A DNA stretch of 64,000 nt, from positions 26,853-90,852 of the IMG/VR virus record IMGVR_UViG_3300030430_005214; one strand, 5' to 3'. The notes under the pieces were generated by a model. It ran no database searches, had not been told where the DNA came from, and saw only the letters and a program-made list of their open reading frames with translations. The position numbers and the translations under genes are program-made. This document shows, piece after piece, positions 29,443 through 37,256 of the stretch (the first letter of the stretch is position 1; the number at the start of each line of letters is the position of its first letter). This stretch comes from a virus.

Positions 29443-29895
29443 TTACGGATTGTGTCGAACAGCGACGATTTTCGGCTCAGTAAAATTGTCTATATTTCCA
29501 AAAGTTACAGTAATTTTTGTTCCTGCTAAGAGTATGTCTCCTGCGCTTTTTAATATACTCATTGGGCCTGTAAAAGTAGGATGCATTACTATAGATGCCA
29601 TGTCGTTCGCGCCTAGCGGTACAGGGATTAAATTATGTAATTCTGGTATTCTTGCTTTTACTCTAAATTCGTTTCTAACGATATCTTGTTGAGTTTGTAT
29701 AAAGTGAACTAACACCACAGCGTTAAAATTTTGTTGTTTGCTAAGTTTATCTTTAGTGTATGTTCTTTCAATCGCTTCAAATAATTGATCTTCTGCGGTT
29801 TTAAGTAAATTAATTTCAACCACTTCATTATCTGATGGTTCTATTAATGCTGGGTTTGGGGCATCACTAAACTCGGCAAATGGATCAAAAGACAT
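29443..29895 (-). CDS. small tail-region protein, possibly OB-like (150 aa)
   Basis: No named family recognised. The N-terminus is acidic and disordered; the rest is a compact alpha/beta unit. A beta-rich end (KITVTFGNIDNF, EPKIVAVRH) and the segment FRVKARIPELHNLIPVPLG resemble the OB-fold entry seen in baseplate spike proteins, but this is weak. The ATG overlaps the preceding stop as TAATG. Position between a small helical protein and the peptidase-like tail gene suggests a baseplate or spike-assembly part. Confidence 0.55.
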   Translation of the reverse strand: MSFDPFAEFSDAPNPALIEPSDNEVVEINLLKTAEDQLFEAIERTYTKDKLSKQQNFNAVVLVHFIQTQQDIVRNEFRVKARIPELHNLIPVPLGANDMASIVMHPTFTGPMSILKSAGDILLAGTKITVTFGNIDNFTEPKIVAVRHNP

Positions 29896-30191
29896 TATTT
29901 TTCTCCTTGAATTACATCAAAAAGCGACTTTTTGTCCTCTTCCGATAGTTCAACACTAGTATCGGCTTTCTTAGCCATAATGGACGTAAGTTTTACCAAT
30001 TGTTCATTAGATCGCTGTAAGGTTTCCACATATTTAGCTGCAATAAAACCCAAGTCTTTGTGAGTTTCTTGCCCGTTAGTGATTTCTGCAAAAACTTGTG
30101 TTAGCAAGGTAGAGGTAATATCTCTATCATCTCTAATATTCGCAATTGCTTCTTGAATATAATTTTCTAAATCTTTTATTGATCGTCCCAT
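29895..30191 (-). CDS. small helical protein of unknown function (98 aa)
   Basis: An almost fully helical, charged protein (LENYIQEAIANIRDDRD, then KLTSIMAKKADTSVELSEED) with no Cys and no membrane segment. It overlaps the end of the sigma-factor gene by 16 bases and is coupled to the next gene by TAATG. It may be a tail chaperone or small structural subunit; nothing in the sequence decides this. Confidence 0.55.
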   Translation of the reverse strand: MGRSIKDLENYIQEAIANIRDDRDITSTLLTQVFAEITNGQETHKDLGFIAAKYVETLQRSNEQLVKLTSIMAKKADTSVELSEEDKKSLFDVIQGEK

Positions 30192-30874
30192 CCCTTTTTA
30201 AACTCCGCATAACGTTTTCTTACTTTATTAAGAGAGCTTACAACTTGCTTGGTATTTAGCCCGGTAATTTCTCTAATATACAAGTAAATAGCTTTTTTGT
30301 TAAAAATTTCTATGTTATTAGCCTCATTGAAAAGAATTTCAATAGCTTGAATAGTTTTAACTTCGTTTTCTCTAAGAGGCATTTTTTTCCAAGATTCTAT
30401 TTCTTTGCTAAGGTGCAAAAAGAATTCGTGTTTGTTGCGGTCTTCAATGTAGGTATTACGAACAACTAGCTGCTGTATTGAAGGTGTGTTTGATGTATCA
30501 GAGTGGGTTAGAAAGTACTCTTCTAGGTGGGTTTCTCTTTTTGCTTTTTTTGATGTCTTTTTTACTTCAGCGATAAACCAATTTTTTGAAACAACGCTAA
30601 AGTAAGTAAATGCTTTTGACCCTTTGTCCGGATCAAAGTTATTAAGAACTGTTATAAGCCAATTTTTACAATCATCTTTAAGAGAATCAATGTTAGGAAG
30701 AGATGTAAATTTATAAGTATAAACAATTTTATCTACCATTTCATCAAAAACTGGGCCAATAAACTCTTTATAAAGATCATTGCGTCGTTTGGGATCTTGT
30801 GTTTGACAATATTCTACTATTGCATCTTGATGTTCTTTTCTAAAATAATGGTTTTTAGTTCTCTTCCTCGGCAT
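30176..30874 (-). CDS. late-transcription sigma factor, T4 gp55-like (232 aa)
   Basis: Residues about 45-110 read like a reduced sigma region 2: KFTSLPNIDSLKDDCKNWL, then NNFDPDKGSKAFTYFSVVSKNWF and a basic KKTSKKAKRE. The DPDKGSKAFTYF core is typical of gp55-family late sigma factors, which recruit host RNA polymerase to TATAAATA promoters together with the sliding clamp and gp33. The C-terminal region (TKQVVSSLNKVRKRYAEFKKGW) could be a short DNA- or clamp-binding helix. It overlaps the next upstream gene by 20 bases. Confidence is high for the family, moderate for the promoter specificity. Confidence 0.85.
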   Translation of the reverse strand: MPRKRTKNHYFRKEHQDAIVEYCQTQDPKRRNDLYKEFIGPVFDEMVDKIVYTYKFTSLPNIDSLKDDCKNWLITVLNNFDPDKGSKAFTYFSVVSKNWFIAEVKKTSKKAKRETHLEEYFLTHSDTSNTPSIQQLVVRNTYIEDRNKHEFFLHLSKEIESWKKMPLRENEVKTIQAIEILFNEANNIEIFNKKAIYLYIREITGLNTKQVVSSLNKVRKRYAEFKKGWDDQ

Positions 30875-31142
30875 ATTCTTCCTCTTGTCTTAAGACACGT
30901 TGAAAACTTTGGCATTCCTCAACAAGTGCCTTTGAGTGACGAAGCAAATTTGCTAAAGTTTCATCTCCATAAAAGCGCTCAAGTCCATTAACAATGTCAA
31001 TGTGATCTCTATATTCTTCTAATGTTTCACTAAAAGTATCTAATTCATCTTGAAAAGTTAAGAATCTTTTTAAAAGTTGAATAACATACCAAATAAAAAC
31101 AAAGTTAAGAATAATTGAAAGAGCCAAGAAAAGTTGTGTCAT
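30855..31142 (-). CDS. small single-pass membrane protein (95 aa)
   Basis: The N-terminus is a hydrophobic segment (LFLALSIILNFVFIWYVI, residues 4-21) followed by a charged helical, Glu-rich coil ending in EEYAEEEN. This is an N-anchored protein with a cytoplasmic or periplasmic coil. It is placed between the sigma factor and the zinc-ribbon gene, joined to the latter by ATGA. No function can be read from the sequence. Confidence 0.6.
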   Translation of the reverse strand: MTQLFLALSIILNFVFIWYVIQLLKRFLTFQDELDTFSETLEEYRDHIDIVNGLERFYGDETLANLLRHSKALVEECQSFQRVLRQEEEYAEEEN

Positions 31143-31387
31143 CTGCTATTATCTAGTTCCTTTATTTGGTTTTTAAGGTCCTCTTTAGAGCTTTCAATAA
31201 ACTCTTTAGTTAAATCACCAGTTTTTTTCTTTTTTGTTTGTTTATTAGTATTATATGAGAAGTTACTAGGCTTCCGTCCAATGTTTCTTGAAGAACACCA
31301 TGGGCATTCTTCTATTGTCTCAGACATTAAGTGATTTTCTTTCCACTCCCCTAAACAATCTCCACACTGATAAACATATATCGGCAA
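31139..31387 (-). CDS. FmdB-type zinc-ribbon protein (82 aa)
   Basis: Starts MPIYVYQCGDC and has a second pair ECPWC, giving C8-C11 and C28-C31, the spacing of FmdB/zinc-ribbon regulators (PF09723 type). The C-terminal half is a Lys-rich helix. The start is TTG at 31387, supported by AAGGAG 6-7 bases upstream and by family alignment of the first residues. FmdB proteins often act as small transcription or stress regulators. Lying next to a gp55-like sigma factor, it could be a transcription accessory protein, though this is inference. Confidence 0.7.
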   Translation of the reverse strand: MPIYVYQCGDCLGEWKENHLMSETIEECPWCSSRNIGRKPSNFSYNTNKQTKKKKTGDLTKEFIESSKEDLKNQIKELDNSR

Positions 31388-31398
31388 TTTTTATCTCC

Positions 31399-31620
31399 TT
31401 ATTCTGGTTGATCGCAAACAACATCCCAGTCAGCTGTTGTTTCTTCATTAAGTTTAACCAATGGCGGGTTCAGTACAACCAAACCCTCTGGTGAACTAGT
31501 CATCTTAAACCCCTCTAAAACAGGTACAATATCAGATTGTTCTAATAAAGATTTTTGTAATGCCATCATAAGTGCACCGATGGCCTGTTTCGATAGGTTT
31601 GTGTGTTGTATTTCAGTCAT
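31399..31620 (-). CDS. small conserved phage protein (73 aa)
   Basis: A small acidic protein: an N-terminal helix (TNLSKQAIGALMMALQKSLL), then a beta-like segment (GLVVLNPPLVKLNEE). No motif recognised. The ATG has AAGGAG 6-7 bases upstream. It lies just after the nucleotide-sugar dehydrogenase and before the zinc-ribbon gene, at the border of the glycan island. A gp33-like late coactivator is possible by size and position but cannot be supported. Confidence 0.5.
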   Translation of the reverse strand: MTEIQHTNLSKQAIGALMMALQKSLLEQSDIVPVLEGFKMTSSPEGLVVLNPPLVKLNEETTADWDVVCDQPE

Positions 31621-31629
31621 ATTTTCTCC

Positions 31630-32469
31630 TTATTCTTCGCTAATTGCGCGACCTTTAAGTTGTTCCCAATCTCGTTCGGGTCTAACCTCTAAATTTTTAC
31701 CCCAAGTAGATTTTAATACCATCGGGTTTACATCAACTTTTTCAGCAAAGCTGATTAGAGCGTTAACATCTTTTGGAAAACAAGAACCTCCAAAGCCGAA
31801 CTTACCGTCTGGACCTGGGGAGCTAAAATGAGTTCTCCCTATTCTTTGATCGTAAAGACCATACTCTACTACTTTATCATAATCTACGTTAATTTTTTCA
31901 CATATTTGTCTAATTTCATTAGAAAAACTAACTTTTGTGGCCAAAAAGCAGTTAGTAAAATACTTTACCATTTCTGCAGTGTTTGAACCAGTCTTTATAA
32001 TAGATGCTGATGGATAGCATTTTCTATAGAGATTTTTCACTTTTGTTGTTCCTGGTCTTGGGCCTCCGATGATAACTCTATTTTGATTTTTAAAATCATC
32101 AATAAAGTTTGCCTCCGTTAGAAACTCAGGGTTAAAAATAACTTGTAAGTTTTGGCACTCCTTGTTAAATTTTTCTGTTGTTCCGGGTAAAACGGTTGAC
32201 TTTATAACAGCAATATTGTTATTGTTAAAAGAATTTAATTTATAGATTGTGTTTGAAACTATTGATAAATCACATTCTCCATTTTTTCTCATCGGTGTTG
32301 GCAAACAAACAAATATTATTTCTGCTTTTTCGCTTAATTCTTCTAAAGAGTTGCAAGTTGATTGTTTAAATTTATCATAAGTTTCAATATTAACAAAATT
32401 TTTAAAGCCTTCTCGTATCGCCGTGCCGACAAAACCTTGTCCGATTACCCCAATAGTATTATTGTCCAC
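31630..32469 (-). CDS. compact nucleotide-sugar 6-dehydrogenase (UDP-glucose/UDP-GlcNAc dehydrogenase-like, 279 aa)
   Basis: Rossmann start IGVIGQGFVGTA near residues 6-17, then CLPTPM (family motif) and the catalytic-Cys loop GFGGSCFPKD. These identify the UDP-sugar dehydrogenase family, which oxidises C6 of UDP-glucose or UDP-GlcNAc with two NAD+. Length 279 is far below the usual 390-450; the whole C-terminal UDP-binding domain is missing and the protein ends in RDWEQLKGRAISEE. Start is GTG at 32469 with GAGGAG upstream. In the island it could feed the diamino-sugar route. Activity with a missing domain is uncertain. Confidence 0.75.
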   Translation of the reverse strand: MDNNTIGVIGQGFVGTAIREGFKNFVNIETYDKFKQSTCNSLEELSEKAEIIFVCLPTPMRKNGECDLSIVSNTIYKLNSFNNNNIAVIKSTVLPGTTEKFNKECQNLQVIFNPEFLTEANFIDDFKNQNRVIIGGPRPGTTKVKNLYRKCYPSASIIKTGSNTAEMVKYFTNCFLATKVSFSNEIRQICEKINVDYDKVVEYGLYDQRIGRTHFSSPGPDGKFGFGGSCFPKDVNALISFAEKVDVNPMVLKSTWGKNLEVRPERDWEQLKGRAISEE

Positions 32470-33322
32470 CTTTCAACTCCTCAAAACAATTGTTTATTCC
32501 TGCTTGGATTCCAACTTTAGCTTTCCACCCAAGATCTCTTAAAGGACCAATATCTGCCTTGGTTAACATAACATCGCCTTTTCTATTCTCAACATAATCA
32601 AATTTTAAATCAGGAAAATGATTTTGAATTATTTGTTTAATTTCATTTAACGAAATATTGCTACCGGTGCCGACATCAAAGTTTTGTCCACAAAAATCTT
32701 GTGTATACTCCATTGCAAAGATATTTGCACTAACAACATCAGATACATGCACCATATCTCTTCTTTGCTCTCCATCGCCAGTAATATAAGGTGTTTTGTT
32801 TTCTCTTATTGTTTTCATCCAACTAGCAATAGCGGTTGCATAAGGTCCATCTGCTTTCTGATCTTCTGAATATACATTAAAGTATCGTAAAGACACTGTA
32901 TCAACGCCGTATAAGTCAGCGTACAGTTTACATTCCATTTCCGAAACCAGCTTTTGTAGTGCATATGGACTTGCAGGGCCGCTGCCGTTTCCAACCACCG
33001 AAGAAGAGCTGGAATAGATAACTCTTTTTGCGCCCATATGCTTGGCAAAGTTTAAAACATTGCTAGCCGCTAGTACATTGTTTTCCATGGTCAGTATCGG
33101 ATTTTCAACACTATACGCCACGCGGGGAAAACAAGCTAAATGAAAAATGTATTCTGGTTTAAAATTAAAATAAGCCGGATGAAATTTTTCTCTTAAATCA
33201 TTCAGGATATTATGATCTTCAACAAGATCGATGCCCATGACTTCGTGACCCAAATCTTTTAACTTTTTATACAAGTGAGAGCCAATATACCCTTTGTGTC
33301 CCGTTACTAAACATTTAGCCAT
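32459..33322 (-). CDS. NAD-dependent nucleotide-sugar epimerase/dehydratase, SDR family (287 aa)
   Basis: Extended short-chain dehydrogenase: VTGHKGYIGSHLYKKL (NAD-binding GxxGxxG) at residues 6-21, active-site Ser block SSSSSVVG, and the YxxxK pair in SPYALQK, with RRDMVHVSDV later. It resembles GalE-type UDP-sugar 4-epimerases but could be a dehydratase; the substrate is not readable. It overlaps the dehydrogenase by 11 bases and follows the aminotransferase by one base, so it belongs to the same sugar operon. Confidence 0.8.
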   Translation of the reverse strand: MAKCLVTGHKGYIGSHLYKKLKDLGHEVMGIDLVEDHNILNDLREKFHPAYFNFKPEYIFHLACFPRVAYSVENPILTMENNVLAASNVLNFAKHMGAKRVIYSSSSSVVGNGSGPASPYALQKLVSEMECKLYADLYGVDTVSLRYFNVYSEDQKADGPYATAIASWMKTIRENKTPYITGDGEQRRDMVHVSDVVSANIFAMEYTQDFCGQNFDVGTGSNISLNEIKQIIQNHFPDLKFDYVENRKGDVMLTKADIGPLRDLGWKAKVGIQAGINNCFEELKGGQ

Positions 33323-33323
33323 T

Positions 33324-34127
33324 TTATTTCCTCTCTCTAATACTTTTTGCTACTTGTTCTGAAATTGGACAATCTCCAGTAATGCCAAGTTTTTTATATA
33401 TCGGCTGGTCGTATACAACTCTTGGATAGTGTCCTTTTTCGGGTCCTCTTAATCCTAACTCTGCTTTTACACCAGTCATATGTAATTTCATTTGTTCTAG
33501 AGCCATCAAGCACAAGGGCTCTGCTAGTCTAAAATTAAAGCCTATATATTCGTGATTATATTTTCCTACTTGACCTTGATCGCATATAGATCTAATTTTC
33601 TTATGATCAAGTTTCGATCCTTTTGGGATGCATATCATTCCACCTTCAAACGTAGATATGTTTTTGGTTTTGTAAAAAGAAAACGTTCCACAATCAGCCA
33701 GCATTCCTGCAAATTTACCACAATGACATTCGGCACCAAAAGCTTGAGCCGTATCTTCAATAACAACAAGGTCATGTTTTTTTGCGATCTCGTTTATTTT
33801 CTCCATTTCACACACCCTACCGTATAGGTGAACTGGTATGATTGCTTTTGTTTTGGGAGTTATTGCAGCCTCTATTTTTTTAGGATCTAACAAATATGTG
33901 TTTGGGTCTATATCGACGAATACTGGTTTTGCACCAGCAATTAATATTGCATTACTAGTGGCTATAAAAGTAAAAGGAGTTGTGATTACTTCATCTCCTG
34001 GTTGTAAATCTAGTGACCACAAAGGAGCGATTAGGGCTGCTGTGCCATTATTGACAGCTATACAATCTTCTAGATCAAATCTCTCTTTTACATATTCTTC
34101 AAATATATTTCTAATAACTACCGGCAT
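33324..34127 (-). CDS. compact DegT/DnrJ/StrS-family PLP aminotransferase (267 aa)
   Basis: Family motifs: AVNNGTAALIAP near residues 24-35, GDEVITTPFTFIATSNAI, DLVVIEDTAQAFGAEC and the PLP-lysine loop FSFYKTKNISTFEGGMI. Such enzymes aminate keto-sugars on nucleotide carriers (WbpE, GnnB types) using Glu. It is about 100 residues shorter than usual: the first 25 residues are missing, and after NFRLAEPLCLMALEQMK the usual 60-80 residues are skipped, running to an ending ISEQVAKSIRERK. The ATG is one base beyond the acetyltransferase stop. Either a compact active form or a decaying copy. Confidence 0.75.
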   Translation of the reverse strand: MPVVIRNIFEEYVKERFDLEDCIAVNNGTAALIAPLWSLDLQPGDEVITTPFTFIATSNAILIAGAKPVFVDIDPNTYLLDPKKIEAAITPKTKAIIPVHLYGRVCEMEKINEIAKKHDLVVIEDTAQAFGAECHCGKFAGMLADCGTFSFYKTKNISTFEGGMICIPKGSKLDHKKIRSICDQGQVGKYNHEYIGFNFRLAEPLCLMALEQMKLHMTGVKAELGLRGPEKGHYPRVVYDQPIYKKLGITGDCPISEQVAKSIRERK

Positions 34128-34128
34128 T

Positions 34129-34608
34129 TTAACCTCTTAAAATTTTTGCTGGGTTTCCTACGACTACTGTATCTGGTGGGACGTTCTTTGTTACAACAGA
34201 ACCGGCGCCAACTAAAGATCTTTCACCGATTACATTGCCACAGACTATAGTGGAATTAGCGCCAACACTACAACCCTCTTTAAATAATGTTTTTCTAAAT
34301 CGATCTTTCCAATCACCAGTTGCTGTTGGTCTTATGTCGTTTGTTGTAACCACATTTGGTCCGATAAAAACATTATTCTCTATTGTGACGCCTTCATATA
34401 TTATTGAGTTGTTTTGTATTTTTACATTATCTCCAATAATGACATTATTGCCTATATGTACGCCCTCTCCAATTATACAATTATTTCCTATTTTTGCACC
34501 ACTCATAACATGAGAGAATGCCCATATTTTTGTATTCTCTCCAATTTGCGCGCCACTATCAAGTATTGAAGTTTCATGTAAAAAGTATTTTTTTTCCGCT
34601 GTAGGCAT
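34129..34608 (-). CDS. sugar N-/O-acetyltransferase, left-handed beta-helix hexapeptide type, WbpD/WlbB-like (159 aa)
   Basis: Repeated hexapeptides (ILDSGAQIGENTKI, AKIGNNCIIGEGVHIGNNV, VKIQNNSIIYEGV) form a left-handed beta-helix, with the typical end AGSVVTKNVPPDTVVVGNPA. A tail-located NDIRPTATGDW loop resembles WbpD/WlbB, which acetylate the 3-amino group of UDP-diamino-glucuronate. Length fits that family (about 190, slightly short). The gene is two bases from the aminotransferase and shares its likely pathway. Substrate is inferred. Confidence 0.8.
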   Translation of the reverse strand: MPTAEKKYFLHETSILDSGAQIGENTKIWAFSHVMSGAKIGNNCIIGEGVHIGNNVIIGDNVKIQNNSIIYEGVTIENNVFIGPNVVTTNDIRPTATGDWKDRFRKTLFKEGCSVGANSTIVCGNVIGERSLVGAGSVVTKNVPPDTVVVGNPAKILRG

Positions 34609-34639
34609 TAAACAATTGTAACATGACGCTCTTTAAAAT

Positions 34640-35362
34640 TTAAATTTCCCAAATTATTTTTTTATGCTTTTTCTTTTTAAATCTTTTTATTTTTAAATGT
34701 TCAAAGTAGCAATCTTTATGAGCAAACATTTTATATTTTCCATCTTTAACAATTCTATAGCTTATTTGGTGATCAGAGGCTCCTCCGGTGCTGCGGTTCC
34801 CGTAAGTATATAATCCATATTCTTGCAGGACATGTCTTTTAAATGACGTTAAAGAAAAGCCAATTCCATAAGTTTCGAAAATATCCTCTTCTATATTTTC
34901 CATTAAATACTTACGTGTATATTTTGCATGATCAATATTTTCTTCATGTGGGTACCATGGATAATCTGTTTTTCTAGGAGATTTGGTTGGACCTCTTAAT
35001 GTTAGTTTATTACCCCATTTAGCAGGTAAAACATTAATTTGTTTCGAATTGGGATTTAAATTGCAATACCCGGTTAGCACATCATATTTTTTATTGTTAT
35101 TTACAATTACATCAATATTTTTTTGATTTATAATCACATCATCAGATATTAATATGTAGTTTTGATATATTGGTGCTACATCTAAGTCGCTTCCGTTTTT
35201 GCTAATATTTTCGCCATTCACTATTTTCATAATGGATGATAAGGCATCCCTTTCATTAAACCCACTTATCCAAACTTTTGGAATGGCCACGCTTTTAAGA
35301 GAATCTACACAGACCTTTTCATCTCTTGGGTTTAAAATTACTAAAAGATCTTTATTTGACAT
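34640..35362 (-). CDS. putative glycosyltransferase of GT-A type (240 aa)
   Basis: Sequence is consistent with a small GT-A enzyme: a beta-strand LLVILNPRD, a helix, then ILISDDVIIN near residues 71-80 which could be a DxD-like metal site. A later acceptor-side loop (TYGNRSTGGASDHQISYRI) and a basic end (KIKRFKKKKHKK) follow. No signal or membrane segment. AAGGAG lies just upstream of the ATG. It belongs to the glycan island; donor and acceptor are unknown. The family call is moderate. Confidence 0.5.
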   Translation of the reverse strand: MSNKDLLVILNPRDEKVCVDSLKSVAIPKVWISGFNERDALSSIMKIVNGENISKNGSDLDVAPIYQNYILISDDVIINQKNIDVIVNNNKKYDVLTGYCNLNPNSKQINVLPAKWGNKLTLRGPTKSPRKTDYPWYPHEENIDHAKYTRKYLMENIEEDIFETYGIGFSLTSFKRHVLQEYGLYTYGNRSTGGASDHQISYRIVKDGKYKMFAHKDCYFEHLKIKRFKKKKHKKIIWEI

Positions 35363-35373
35363 GAGTTCGCTCC

Positions 35374-35403
35374 TTAATTAGCATTAGCCTATTAGCTAAT
35401 TAA
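35374..35403. repeat. 9-bp perfect inverted repeat between a small ORF and a glycosyltransferase gene
   Basis: TTAATTAGC at 35374-35382 and GCTAATTAA at 35395-35403 are perfect inverted copies around a 12-base loop that itself contains another ATTAGC/GCTAAT pair. No run of T follows on either strand, so it is not a standard terminator. It sits between the stop of the small ORF (35396) and the ribosome site of the next minus gene (near 35366-35371), where it could fold in the mRNA and affect translation. Confidence 0.5.
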
Positions 35404-35551
35404 TTAGCGATGATGAAGCAGTTATATCCTCTAATCTTACAGTTTCTGGGAAATGTTTTTCTATGTTATTCGTATAATCAAACCTTGTTTGTCTAACAAA
35501 GTTATTAAAACTTTTATAATTAGCTTGATTTATAAAATTAATTTTCACCAT
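35396..35551 (-). CDS. small unknown protein coupled to the upstream gene (51 aa)
   Basis: A 51-codon frame starts ATG at 35551, sharing its A with the TGA of the upstream gene (TGATG), the same coupling used elsewhere in this operon. The product begins MVKINFINQANYKSFNNF, is mixed in charge and has no motif. It ends at TAG 35396-35398, inside the inverted repeat. It could be a true small gene or the surviving N-terminus of a larger gene cut during island reshuffling. Confidence 0.45.
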   Translation of the reverse strand: MVKINFINQANYKSFNNFVRQTRFDYTNNIEKHFPETVRLEDITASSSLIN

Positions 35552-36384
35552 CAAACCTCATATTCATACTTTGAAAAAAAGTTAACCTTTTCTAAATATT
35601 TTTTATTTTTCCATTTTGTATGTCCTTTTGCAAACCATATTTTATTATTATCGCCAAATAAGGTATCACAATAGGGATTTAAATCTCTAGGAGTGTTTAT
35701 GGCAGTTTCCATTTTTATTTTTACGTTGTTTTCCATTTGATAATTAATTACAGATTTAACAAAATAGTTCATATCTGAAAATGTTTTGTTCATTGAGTCA
35801 GTGTTTTCTATTAATTTTATCCAACGATTGATAATATCAATACACACTTGATTCTTTCTCATTGCATGTGTTCCCAATAGAACAACTTTACCAGTTGTTG
35901 TTTTTAGTATATCATCAATACTGTTACCTTGTTCAACTAACATTTGTACATCGTTTATACCACAAACTTTTTTTGGCTCAAGTGAAAATATATTATTTTT
36001 AGAGCGTTCTAAAAAAACAAAATCATTATGATCTAAGTGTTCTTCAATGTAATTTAGATTATCGAACACAATGCCGTTGGCGCCAAAAGTACAAAGCTTT
36101 CCACTTTTACTATTTTTTAAAAGTTCAAGGAAAAGTCTTGGCCTATAGTTTCTGTAAAATTCTATTTTGTTATGAACATTGAAATTATTATTTTCTGAAC
36201 TAGTTCTGATAAAATTTATTTTTGTATCTTTAGAAAACTTATTTTTTACATTATAAAAGTCTTTATCAGTAAAGTCAAGTAAATTAAAGTGTATTAAGTT
36301 TTTATTCCCATGATATCTAATGCTTCTTATTAAAGCATTTGCAAATTTAAAATACTTTGGGTCGCACCAAGTTAAGATCTCCAT
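35551..36384 (-). CDS. putative glycosyltransferase-like protein lacking a clear DxD (277 aa)
   Basis: The start MEILTWCDPKYFKFANALI and the later block LFLELLKNSKSGKL resemble GT8-like GT-A proteins, but the expected DxD position reads FGANGIVFDN, so metal binding is doubtful. Length fits small GT-A enzymes. The correct start is ATG 36384, which shares its A with the Gfo/Idh stop (TAATG); a longer frame from 36429 is less likely. Function inferred from the island context only. Confidence 0.5.
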   Translation of the reverse strand: MEILTWCDPKYFKFANALIRSIRYHGNKNLIHFNLLDFTDKDFYNVKNKFSKDTKINFIRTSSENNNFNVHNKIEFYRNYRPRLFLELLKNSKSGKLCTFGANGIVFDNLNYIEEHLDHNDFVFLERSKNNIFSLEPKKVCGINDVQMLVEQGNSIDDILKTTTGKVVLLGTHAMRKNQVCIDIINRWIKLIENTDSMNKTFSDMNYFVKSVINYQMENNVKIKMETAINTPRDLNPYCDTLFGDNNKIWFAKGHTKWKNKKYLEKVNFFSKYEYEV

Positions 36385-37256
36385 TATGAAACCATCTCTA
36401 AGGCCGACAAAGCATGAACAATATGACATCCTGTTGGTTGTTCACCCCTCACAAACTTTACAAAACTATGCAATTCTTCATAAAGAGGTTCGCTTTTTTC
36501 TACAGGCACTGCTTCACATTCACCGGTGTATGAAATATATTGTATTTCTTGCTTAATATAATCTAGAAAATATTTACCTTCGTTACATATTAATTCAAGT
36601 GTTCTAATTTTTTCTGGTTCAACCCAAGAAGCTTCAGACAGCAGTATTGTATTTTGATCGTTTTTATATTTACAGATTAAAGTTGCGTAATCGGTTTTAT
36701 TATCATCTCTGGTTTTATTAGTGTATAAAGAGTGATCATCAAATTTAGAATCAATAAGATAATTAGCAACATCTGCATCGTGCACTAATAAATCTAAATT
36801 GACATAATCAGATGAGCGAGCAACAAAGTTCCCCAATCTTCTAGTTCTTATTAAATTAATACCGGTAATTTTTTTTTCGTCAATCATTGATTTTAATTTT
36901 TGTACAGCAGGATTAAATCTTTCAATGTGCCCAACAAATATATTTTTAGAGTATACCAGTAACTTTAGTGCTTTTATTCTATCATCGTCAATTGGCTTTT
37001 CTATAAAAAGTTTTAAATTTTTATTAATTTTTAACAATTCTAAAGATATATCAACGTGTTTGTCACTTGGTGCACAAATCAATACCGCATCTAATTCGTT
37101 TATTTGATCCAAAAAAAGTTCTTTATCATTATATTTTTCTATATTGGGATCATACAGTGCAGACAACTTAAAATCTTTTAGTTCGCTTTCTAGCTTTTTG
37201 CAAATCCTTAAATGATTTCTGCCCATATTTCCAATGCCACATATACCAAATTTCAT
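36384..37256 (-). CDS. Gfo/Idh/MocA-family nucleotide-sugar dehydrogenase, WbpB/GnnA-like (290 aa)
   Basis: N-terminal GICGIGNMGRNHL (NAD-binding GxGxxG), the EKP loop in LFIEKPIDDD near residue 89, GHIERFNPAVQKL and LLVHDADVANYL are family marks. GHIERFNPA is characteristic of the UDP-GlcNAc 3-dehydrogenases (GnnA, WbpB group) that make a 3-keto sugar for a DegT aminotransferase. An aminotransferase and a WbpD-like acetyltransferase lie 2 to 3 kb away, so a diamino-sugar route is likely. The C-terminus (ALSALEMVS) is slightly short for the family. Confidence 0.8.
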   Translation of the reverse strand: MKFGICGIGNMGRNHLRICKKLESELKDFKLSALYDPNIEKYNDKELFLDQINELDAVLICAPSDKHVDISLELLKINKNLKLFIEKPIDDDRIKALKLLVYSKNIFVGHIERFNPAVQKLKSMIDEKKITGINLIRTRRLGNFVARSSDYVNLDLLVHDADVANYLIDSKFDDHSLYTNKTRDDNKTDYATLICKYKNDQNTILLSEASWVEPEKIRTLELICNEGKYFLDYIKQEIQYISYTGECEAVPVEKSEPLYEELHSFVKFVRGEQPTGCHIVHALSALEMVS

